Assembly (NCBI GenBank): GCA_032127875.1
Contig: JAQBHI010000049.1
Location: 1 to 64,000 of the forward strand
Direction: 5' to 3'
DNA from: CADEEV01 sp032127875
GTDB taxonomy: Bacteria; Acidobacteriota; Vicinamibacteria; Fen-336
DNA: 64,000 nucleotides
Positions 7,866 through 14,415 of this stretch are shown in pieces (positions within the stretch are counted from its first letter, which is position 1; every line of letters starts with the position of its first letter). The position numbers and the translations under genes were made by a program. A model generated the notes under the pieces. That model was not told where the DNA came from, ran no database searches, and was given only the letters and a program-made list of their open reading frames with translations.

Positions 7866-7871
7866 TATCAT
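7866..7871 (+). promoter_or_regulatory. -10 element for a probably leaderless kinase mRNA
   Basis: TATCAT ends 8 nt before the ATG at 7880, so transcription would begin at or next to the start codon. No Shine-Dalgarno sequence is present. Confidence 0.45.
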
Positions 7872-7879
7872 TCTGCGGC

Positions 7880-9754
7880 ATGTCTGGCGCCGATGCTCCC
7901 GCGCCCGAAACAGACTTGCCTGCCGGGCCGAGCGGCAGCGTGGACGACCAGCTACCCCCCGCCCTCCCGGTTCCACCGTTGCCTGACCGGTTCGGACGCT
8001 ACGAGGTCCGCGAACTAGTCGGCCAGGGTTCGATGGGCCGGGTCTATCGCGCCTTCGACCCTCTGGCGCAACGCATCGTGGCCATCAAGACGCTGAAGCT
8101 GGAATACGTCACGAGCGCACAGGCCGAGGAATACTCGAAACGGTTCCGGCGCGAGGCTCAGGCTGCCGGCAACCTGGGGCATCCCGGCATCGTGACCGTG
8201 TTCGACGTGGGCGACGATTACTTCGTGATGGAGCATCTCGAGGGCCTCACGCTCCAGACGGCGCTCCAGCACAAGGGCCGGTTCGAGGTCTCCGAGGCGC
8301 TGAGCATCCTGGAGCCGATCGCCGAAGGCCTCGACTACGCGCACGTCAAGGGGGTCATCCATCGCGACATCAAGCCCTCCAACGTGATGCTGTTGCCCGA
8401 CGGGCGTCCCAAAATCATGGACTTCGGCGTTGCTCACTTCACCTCGAGCGTGCTGACTTCTGCGGGCACCATCCTGGGATCGCCCGCGTACATGGCACCG
8501 GAGCAGATCGCGAGCGGCCAGGCCTCGGCTCGCACCGACCTGTTCGCCCTGGCCGTGATGGCCTACGAGATGCTGGCTGGCAGGAAGCCGTTCGAAGCCG
8601 AAGCCGTCACCACGGTCATCTTTCAAATCGTCAACCACGAGCCCCCGCGACTGACGTCCCTGCAGCCTTCCTTGCCCGTGCGCTACGACGAGGTCTTCCG
8701 CCGAGCACTGGCCAAGGACCCCAGCGTCCGCTTCTCGAGCGCCACAGCCTTCGTCGCGGCGTTGGGCCGTCGCAACCGCGACACGGCGGTTGCCGGCCGT
8801 GGCGCGGGCGCTCTTGCGACCGGACCGGGCGCGGAGACGCAAGATCTCGGTACGGCGGCGAGCGCGCGGCGGCGCTGGCCTTTGTGGCAGGAGTCGCTTC
8901 GCAGGTCCTGGCCGGTGATGGTGTTCGCCGCGCTCGTCGCGGTCGGTGGCGCCCTGATGCTGCGCGACCGGCTTCCACTCGGGGCCAGCGCGGCCCTCGA
9001 GGTCGCCTCCGACCCCCTCGGCGCGGAGGTGACCGTAGACGGCGTCGAGCGAGGCCGCTCGCCGCTCACCTTGGCCGGGATCACGCCCGGCCCTCACATC
9101 GTGGGCGTACGCCTCGCGGGATATTCTTCCGCCGAGTTGCGCGTCGACCTGCCCGCGGGGCGAAACCCGGTGCCGTTGCGCTTCGCACTGACGCCTGTCT
9201 CCGGGCTGCTTCAGGTCCGCTCGGAACCGTCTGGGGCGACGGTGGAAGTGGACGGCAAGCCCGCCGGTCTCACACCGCTCGAAGAGCTATCGCTGCCCGC
9301 CGGCCTCCATCGCGTCGAAGTCAGTTACAAGGGATACCGTGCCTGGTCCCAGGACCTCGAAGCGAGGGCGGGTGAGGTAGTGCCGGTGCTGGTCCGGCTG
9401 CAAGCGGCTCGCGGGAGCACCGCGGCCGATCTCCGTGGGCTCGGGTGGGTTCGCCAGGGAGATGTCGTGAGCGCGGGACCGGGCGTGACGCCGCCGCGCC
9501 GCCTGTCGGGAGAGCCGGCGCCTTATCCCAAACAAGCGCGTGCGGTGGCGCTCCAGGGGGTGGTGGCCGTCGAGCTGACGATCAACCTGCGCGGCGAGCC
9601 GGAGGACGTCAAGGTCGTCGAGTCGGCGGGCGACGTCCTGGACCGCGCGGTGGTGGCGGCCATCCGCAGCTGGCGCTACGCGCCTGCGGAAAAGAACGGT
9701 GTCAAGGTCCGCATGCGGATCCAGGAACGCCAGCGGTTCGAGGGCGGCCGCTAG
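7880..9754 (+). CDS. Transmembrane Ser/Thr protein kinase with two PEGA repeats and a TonB C-terminal-like domain
   Basis: 624 residues. The cytoplasmic Hanks-type kinase domain (about 41-295) has all key elements: glycine loop GQGSMG (48-53), Lys70, HRDIKPSN with catalytic Asp163, DFG (181-183) and APE. A single membrane helix (about 344-361) leads to the periplasm. Two PEGA repeats follow (about 371-438 and 441-508; each with GAxVxVDG near its start and AG-Y near its end), then a TonB C-terminal-type domain (about 548-620; GVVAVELTINLRGEPEDVKV, IRSWRYAP). PEGA domains are thought to bind surface or cell-wall components and TonB-C-like domains contact envelope partners, so this is probably an envelope-sensing kinase. 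Its substrate is unknown. It is monocistronic. Confidence 0.9.
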   Translation: MSGADAPAPETDLPAGPSGSVDDQLPPALPVPPLPDRFGRYEVRELVGQGSMGRVYRAFDPLAQRIVAIKTLKLEYVTSAQAEEYSKRFRREAQAAGNLGHPGIVTVFDVGDDYFVMEHLEGLTLQTALQHKGRFEVSEALSILEPIAEGLDYAHVKGVIHRDIKPSNVMLLPDGRPKIMDFGVAHFTSSVLTSAGTILGSPAYMAPEQIASGQASARTDLFALAVMAYEMLAGRKPFEAEAVTTVIFQIVNHEPPRLTSLQPSLPVRYDEVFRRALAKDPSVRFSSATAFVAALGRRNRDTAVAGRGAGALATGPGAETQDLGTAASARRRWPLWQESLRRSWPVMVFAALVAVGGALMLRDRLPLGASAALEVASDPLGAEVTVDGVERGRSPLTLAGITPGPHIVGVRLAGYSSAELRVDLPAGRNPVPLRFALTPVSGLLQVRSEPSGATVEVDGKPAGLTPLEELSLPAGLHRVEVSYKGYRAWSQDLEARAGEVVPVLVRLQAARGSTAADLRGLGWVRQGDVVSAGPGVTPPRRLSGEPAPYPKQARAVALQGVVAVELTINLRGEPEDVKVVESAGDVLDRAVVAAIRSWRYAPAEKNGVKVRMRIQERQRFEGGR

Positions 9755-10249
9755 AGTACTCCGCCGGGGAGGATTGTGCGGCGCCGAGCGGGGGAGGACC
9801 CGGGGTCGTGCCCAGGTCCGCGGACGGACTATCGCCACCGCCCACGAGGCCCCAGGGGCAAGACGCGATGCGACGCGACGCGACGACAAGGGCAGTCCAG
9901 CGGCGTGCCGCACGAACGAAGGCGAGGACGTCCTCGGCCGCCGCTTGGAGGTCGGCGGCGGCGCAGCTCGACAAGCACTATCACGAGGCACGCATCAACA
10001 GCGGGGATCGCATCGTGTTTCGAGTCGAGGCGGGCACCGTATTCGTCGTCGATGTCGCCTTCTGGCCGGCCGTTTTGTCGAGAGGCCGTAGGCTCTCTCA
10101 GTTGGAGAACGCGCAGACCGCGAAGGCTCGCAGCACGTTCGATCCTGGCAAGACCAACCTGTTGAAGTCTCGGACGAACCCAATTCAGCAACGGCCCCCC
10201 TGAGGACCCGAGGGTCCGGGGATTCCCTGCGGACCCGGCAGGGGCCTGG
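9755..10249. other. Intergenic region with a possible toxin-like remnant
   Basis: About 495 nt without a convincing gene. On the plus strand around 9970-10060 a stretch reads HYHEARINSGDRIVFRVEAG followed by TVFVVDVAF, reminiscent of the central beta-sheet of small RelE-like or related toxins, without a proper start or end. The nearby bases contain a short GCGAC-rich simple repeat. The minus-strand gene at 10250 ends at the right boundary. Confidence 0.3.
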
Positions 10250-11233
10250 TTACCTAGTGTGCCTTTCCGCGAAGCTACCCAGCAGCTCGGAATAGCCCTC
10301 GACGAAGCCGTACCCGCGCAAGCCCACTCCGCCCAGCTCATGTCCCTCCCCGTCAAAGATGCGGAACGACACGGGCCTGGAGGCCTTCCGAAGCTCGGTC
10401 AGACGCGCGACGCATCGGGCGGTGGGGACGACCACATCTTCCGACCCGTACACATAGAGCGTCGGCGTGGTCAGACGCTCCAGGAATGGCGCAGGGTCAT
10501 AGCTGATGTCCTGGACATATGCGGCGCTGACCGGCCTCAGCTCGCCGGGCAGCCGGGAAGCGTCCCGGTCCGCCCATTGCGCGAGAATCGCCTCCAACGC
10601 CTTTCGCTCATCAGGATTCGGAGCGATGTAGTAGGCCCAGAGCCGTTGGAGTACGCCCGCCTGTTTCCTGGCGTCGCTCTCACTCACCTTGTCCTCGAGC
10701 ATCTCGTTGTAGGTCTCCCACGCGACGGTCTCGCGCCAGGACAGGGACGGACCGGACTTGTTGATCACGAAGGCGATGTCACCCGCTCGCTCCGTGATCT
10801 CGGGCGTGAGCCATCCGGACTCACTGGCGCCGACCAGCCCGACTCGCGCGGCGTCGATCTCCTGCCGCTGTCGGAGCAGCGCGACTGCCGCCACTGCATC
10901 TTCGATGAAGTCCGCGTACGTTGCCGAGGCGTGATCGCCTCCCGACCGACCCGCGCCCCGCTTGTCATAGAGCAGGACCGCCATGCCGCGCTCGAGGAAG
11001 ATGTTCGCGTGCATGCGGTAGGCGAGGCTCCGCGTTGCCCGTTCGGCACCGTGCAGCAGCACGACACCCGGCACCCTGGCTGTTGTTCCTCGAGGGAACA
11101 CGAGCGATCCACTGAGTTGGACTCCATCGCGGCTCACGATCGTCACTTCCCGAGCGCTTCCCGAGTACCTGGCGCATCCGCCGACAGTGAGCGTCAGAAG
11201 CAGTAAAGCCATCACTCGCCGCAGTTGGATCAT
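10250..11233 (-). CDS. Lipoprotein alpha/beta hydrolase (dienelactone hydrolase/S9-like)
   Basis: 327 residues. N-terminal lipoprotein signal LLLLTLTVGGC with lipobox Val-Gly-Gly-Cys20, so the enzyme should be anchored to a membrane facing the periplasm. The alpha/beta-hydrolase core has the oxyanion turn PGVVLLHGAE, the nucleophile elbow Gly-Ala-Ser-Glu-Ser-Gly, acid in YGSEDVVVP and a histidine in DGEGHELGG. Its closest general type is the BAAT/acyl-CoA-thioester or S9-like hydrolases annotated as alpha/beta hydrolase; the natural substrate cannot be read from sequence. AAAGGAG stands 3 nt before the ATG. Monocistronic. Confidence 0.82.
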   Translation of the reverse strand: MIQLRRVMALLLLTLTVGGCARYSGSAREVTIVSRDGVQLSGSLVFPRGTTARVPGVVLLHGAERATRSLAYRMHANIFLERGMAVLLYDKRGAGRSGGDHASATYADFIEDAVAAVALLRQRQEIDAARVGLVGASESGWLTPEITERAGDIAFVINKSGPSLSWRETVAWETYNEMLEDKVSESDARKQAGVLQRLWAYYIAPNPDERKALEAILAQWADRDASRLPGELRPVSAAYVQDISYDPAPFLERLTTPTLYVYGSEDVVVPTARCVARLTELRKASRPVSFRIFDGEGHELGGVGLRGYGFVEGYSELLGSFAERHTR

Positions 11234-11458
11234 GTACTCCTTTACGCACCGGGTCCCTTATCAGTTCCAGTCAAGAAAAAGGCGCCCCTGCTATCATCCC
11301 GCTCGTGGGCGAGCAGAGGTCGAAGAGACGACAGGCATTTCCATCTGAACGATAGGCCATGGGACGTGGCTCCGCCGTCGCTGACCCACTGCATGGTGGT
11401 GGCCACCAGCCATTTGGCCCCGGCGGGGGGCGCCGGCTCCGGTCGAATGGAGGACAAA

Positions 11459-12139
11459 GTGCTACTGGCTCGAGGAAGCGTTCTTTCAGTCAACGTCGGC
11501 TGCACTCGGGAGTTTGACTACCAGGGAAAAGCCGCCGCAAGCGCGATCTGGAAATCACCCGTTGCGGGTCGGGTCGCAGCTCGCGGTGTGAATCTCGATG
11601 GCGACGACCAAGCCGATCGAAAGGCGCACGGCGGTCTGGCCAAGGCCGTCTACGCGTACGCGATCGAGGATTCGCGCTGGTGGGGGGAGCGGCTCGGTCG
11701 CACCCTGGGATACGGGGAGTTCGGTCAGAATCTCGACCTCGAAGGCATCGACGTCACGAATGCGGTCGTTGGAGAGCGCTGGGAAGTCGGCAGTGCCGTG
11801 TTCGAGGTGTCGGAGCCGCGGATGCCTTGCTGGAGGCTCGCGGTGCGCATGCGCGAGCCGCAGTTCCCGCGCCGTTTCACGGAGGCGGGACGGCCGGGGA
11901 CCTACCTCCGCATCGCTGGGGAGGGCGCCGTCGGCGTTGGGGACGAAGTACGAGTGGTCGACCGGCCAGAGCACGCCCTGACCATCGGCGATGTCTTTCG
12001 GATCTTCACGAGGGACCGGGGTGAGGTGGGTCGGCTGCTCGAAGTGCCCCAGATGTCTCCCGCCTGGAAGGACTGGGCTCAGCGGCTACTCGAAGAGCGC
12101 AAGACGCCCGGTGCCGATACCAACCCGGGCTGTTGCTAG
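11459..12139 (+). CDS. MOSC-domain protein (YiiM-like)
   Basis: 226 residues from GTG 11459, which is preceded by GGAGG at 5 nt; an ATG at 11447 in the same frame would put the Shine-Dalgarno inside the gene. The MOSC (molybdenum cofactor sulfurase C-terminal) fold is shown by the early motif DRKAHGGLAKAVYAYAIEDS, the GEFGQNLDLEGID block and the conserved cysteine in SEPRMPCWRLAVRM. YiiM-type proteins use the molybdenum cofactor to reduce N-hydroxylated compounds, handing electrons from NAD(P)H oxidoreductases. The very C-terminus ends in Cys-Cys. It lies 11 nt upstream of a flavin oxidoreductase gene, so the two may share a transcript and possibly electrons. Confidence 0.82.
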   Translation: MLLARGSVLSVNVGCTREFDYQGKAAASAIWKSPVAGRVAARGVNLDGDDQADRKAHGGLAKAVYAYAIEDSRWWGERLGRTLGYGEFGQNLDLEGIDVTNAVVGERWEVGSAVFEVSEPRMPCWRLAVRMREPQFPRRFTEAGRPGTYLRIAGEGAVGVGDEVRVVDRPEHALTIGDVFRIFTRDRGEVGRLLEVPQMSPAWKDWAQRLLEERKTPGADTNPGCC

Positions 12140-12150
12140 AGGAGGTTGAG

Positions 12151-13530
12151 ATGCCCGAGACTTTCGACGCGATCGTGATCGGCACAGGACAGGCGGGTCC
12201 GTCATTGACCGGGCGGCTCGCCGCTGCGGGGATGAAGATCGCGGTGATCGAACGCCACAAGTTCGGCGGGACCTGCGTCAACACCGGCTGCATCCCCACG
12301 AAGACCCTCGTGGCCAGCGCCCGCGCCGCCTACATGGCGCGCCGCGCCGGCGACTTCGGCGTCGAGATCGACGGCAGCATCGGCGTCGACATGAAGAAGG
12401 TGAAGGCCCGGAAGGACGGCGTGGCCGGCGCCTCCAACCGGGGCGTCGAGGCCTGGCTGAAGGGGATGGACAACGTCACGGTCGTCGAGGGTCACGCCCG
12501 ATTCGTGGCGCCCCACGAGGTCAGTGTCGACGGCCGTCGCCTGGCCGCGGGCAAGATCTTCATCAACGTCGGCGCCCGAGCCCGGGTGCCCAGGCTGCCG
12601 GGGATCGAAGACGTCGACTTCCTCACCAACTCCAGCTTGATGGAGGTAGACTTCCTTCCCGAGCATCTCGTCATCGTCGGGGGCAGCTACGTCGGCCTCG
12701 AGTTCGCCCAGATGTACCGGCGATTCGGGAGTCGCGTGACCGTCGTGGAGATGGCGCCCCGGCTGATCGGCCGCGAGGATGAAGACGTCTCCGCAGCCGT
12801 AAAGGAGATTCTGGAGGCCGAGGGAGTCGAGATTCGCCTCGGCGCCGATTGTGTGCGCGTCGAGAAGCGTGGGACCGGCGTCGCCGTGGGCGTCCAGTGC
12901 GCAGCGGGCGCACCCGAGATCGCAGGCTCGCACTTGCTGTTCGCGACCGGGCGCGTGCCGAACACCCAGGACCTGGGCCTCGGCGCAGCGGGCGTCGAGC
13001 TGGACGAGCGGGGCCTGATCCCCGTGGACGACCAGCTGCGGACGAGCGTCCCGGGGATCTGGGCCCTCGGGGAGTGCAACGGCCGCGGCGCCTTCACCCA
13101 CACCGCCTACAACGATTTCGAGATCGTGGCCGCGAATCTCCTCGACGGCGATCCGCGCCGCGTCACGGACCGCATCGTCACCTATGGGCTCTTCATCGAT
13201 CCTCCGCTCGGGCGCGCCGGCATGACCGAGTCCGAGGTGCGTCGATCGGGTCGAGCGGCGCTCGTGGCGCAGCGGCCGATGTCCAGGGTTGCGCGGGCCA
13301 AGGAGAAGAGCGAAACCCAGGGGTTCATGAAGGTGCTCGTCGACGCGCAGACGAAGCGTTTCCTGGGAGCCATGGTGCTCGGCATCGGCGGCGACGAAAT
13401 CATTCACTCGATCCTCGACGTGATGTACGCCGATGCGCCCTGCACGGTGGTCCAGAGGGCGGTGCACATCCATCCGACGGTGAGCGAGCTGATCCCGACG
13501 ATGTTGGCCGAGTTGAAGCCGCTCGTGTAG
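12151..13530 (+). CDS. FAD-dependent pyridine nucleotide-disulfide oxidoreductase (mercuric-reductase-like, RclA type)
   Basis: 459 residues. GAGGAGG lies just upstream of the ATG at 12151. FAD-binding GTGQAG at 11-16, the redox-active disulfide GGTCVNTGCIPTK (Cys42, Cys47), NAD(P)-binding GGSYVGLE, the second FAD motif (GIWALGEC) and the dimer-interface His-Pro (IHPTVSEL) are all in place. It lacks the N-terminal heavy-metal domain and C-terminal cysteine pair of true mercuric reductases and is not next to any 2-oxoacid dehydrogenase gene, so it is neither MerA nor a normal dihydrolipoamide dehydrogenase. RclA-like proteins of this kind act in oxidant or metal stress. It ends 20 nt before the truncated integrase. 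Confidence 0.88.
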   Translation: MPETFDAIVIGTGQAGPSLTGRLAAAGMKIAVIERHKFGGTCVNTGCIPTKTLVASARAAYMARRAGDFGVEIDGSIGVDMKKVKARKDGVAGASNRGVEAWLKGMDNVTVVEGHARFVAPHEVSVDGRRLAAGKIFINVGARARVPRLPGIEDVDFLTNSSLMEVDFLPEHLVIVGGSYVGLEFAQMYRRFGSRVTVVEMAPRLIGREDEDVSAAVKEILEAEGVEIRLGADCVRVEKRGTGVAVGVQCAAGAPEIAGSHLLFATGRVPNTQDLGLGAAGVELDERGLIPVDDQLRTSVPGIWALGECNGRGAFTHTAYNDFEIVAANLLDGDPRRVTDRIVTYGLFIDPPLGRAGMTESEVRRSGRAALVAQRPMSRVARAKEKSETQGFMKVLVDAQTKRFLGAMVLGIGGDEIIHSILDVMYADAPCTVVQRAVHIHPTVSELIPTMLAELKPLV

Positions 13531-13548
13531 CGCGAGCTTCGAGTGCAG

Positions 13549-13690
13549 AATGTATCGAACGGTGAAGGTCTTGCGACCCGAGGCGGCGACACGTACGCCG
13601 AATCCGCGTAGCCCGATGTCCGAGTACTCGGTCCGCTCTTCGCCGGGTGCGGGACGGAGCGACTCGAGCTTCCGCATGTTGAAGACAACC
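13549..13690 (-). pseudogene. Tyrosine integrase N-terminus (DUF4102 arm-binding domain), truncated
   Basis: About 47 codons on the minus strand match the arm-type DNA-binding domain of P4-like integrases: RKLESLRPAPGEERTEYSD, then the diagnostic GLRGFGVRVAASGRKTFTVR. The sequence stops resembling an integrase at about 13549, only 18 nt past the stop of the oxidoreductase gene, so the core-binding and catalytic domains (Arg-His-Arg-Tyr) are gone. It points into the repeat-bounded segment and lies 40 nt inside the right att-like repeat, the usual position of an island integrase. Confidence 0.75.
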
Positions 13691-14413
13691 TCGTTGGCGC
13701 CCTTGCTCCTCAAGTCCCCTGGCCTCCCTCCCGTCAGCTCCACCAGCTCCAGTCATCCATTCCGCGAACCGCTCCTGCACCGAGCGTCGCCCGGGGCTTG
13801 GCGACTCAGCGGGACGCTGCTGCTCCTGCTGCTCGCCGGACGGGTGGGCGCGAACGGGGCGGACGCGCCGACCACGGCTTCCAGGCCGGACACTCGCTAC
13901 GTCGCCTCGCTGGCTGGCGCCTGGGGCACGACCAAGCTGTTGGGCGGCGCGACCGACCCGGATCGCGGATCGACGCAGTTCCAGCTCGGCTGGCGAAAGA
14001 CCCTCAGACAACGCCCCGGCTTGCTGCTCGAGTACGCGCTCGAGGTCGTTCCAATCGAACTGGCGTTCGGAACGCGAGTTGCCGCAAGCCGCTCGGCACA
14101 ACGCATCGCGACCGTGTACGGAGCGGGCCTGGACCCGCTGGGCCTCGAAGCACACTTCGGCCAAGGCCGCCTGCGCCCCTATGCCGCGCTGCGGACCGGA
14201 TTCCGCGTCTTCGCACGGCAGGTGCCGACGCCGCGCGGGACGCACTTCAACTTCGTCTTCGACGCCGGTGCAGGCCTGGAGTGGCGCCTCCGGAGCGAGC
14301 GCTGGGTGTTCGCCGCGGTCGAGTTGCATCACTTGTCCAACGGCGGCCTGGGAGAGGCGAACCCGAGCCTGAATCTGGTCGCGCTACGAGCCGGCCTGGC
14401 GCTGCGCCGCTGA
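13676..14413 (+). CDS. Acyloxyacyl hydrolase, PagL (lipid A deacylase)-like outer-membrane protein
   Basis: The recognisable part begins at about 13795 with a signal peptide (LSGTLLLLLLAGRVGANGAD) and runs to a 200-residue beta-barrel. The PagL catalytic region is present: His and Ser in ELHHLSNGGLGEANPSL near the C-terminus, the place of the His-Ser-Glu triad that removes the 3-O-acyl chain of lipid A. No ATG/GTG/TTG occurs in this frame directly before the signal peptide; the nearest ATG is 13676, which would add about 40 residues that do not look like a signal. The att-like repeat ends 40 nt upstream of the signal peptide, so recombination there has probably replaced the original 5' end. 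The next gene starts 2 nt after the stop. Confidence 0.7.
   Translation: MLKTTSLAPLLLKSPGLPPVSSTSSSHPFREPLLHRASPGAWRLSGTLLLLLLAGRVGANGADAPTTASRPDTRYVASLAGAWGTTKLLGGATDPDRGSTQFQLGWRKTLRQRPGLLLEYALEVVPIELAFGTRVAASRSAQRIATVYGAGLDPLGLEAHFGQGRLRPYAALRTGFRVFARQVPTPRGTHFNFVFDAGAGLEWRLRSERWVFAAVELHHLSNGGLGEANPSLNLVALRAGLALRR
13730..13752 (+). repeat. att-like direct repeat, right copy
   Basis: Second copy of the tRNA 3'-end repeat (22 of 23 bases identical to 171-193, same orientation). Only the CCCGTCAGCTCCACCA part of the tRNA and 7 nt beyond are present; no T loop or anticodon precedes it. The integrase remnant lies immediately to its left. Confidence 0.6.
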
Positions 14414-14415
14414 GG

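Noticed and set aside
7437..7879. Hidden small gene in the 7.4-7.9 kb gap
   Set aside because: Only a 24-codon adaptor-like stretch without start or context.
12151..13530. Mercuric reductase
   Set aside because: No N-terminal metal-binding domain, no C-terminal vicinal cysteines and no mer genes nearby.
12202..13743. Long minus-strand frame over the flavin oxidoreductase
   Set aside because: Only its first 65 codons (integrase remnant) look like protein. The rest is antisense to a fully motif-complete oxidoreductase and has shadow-like composition rich in Arg, Asp, His and Val.
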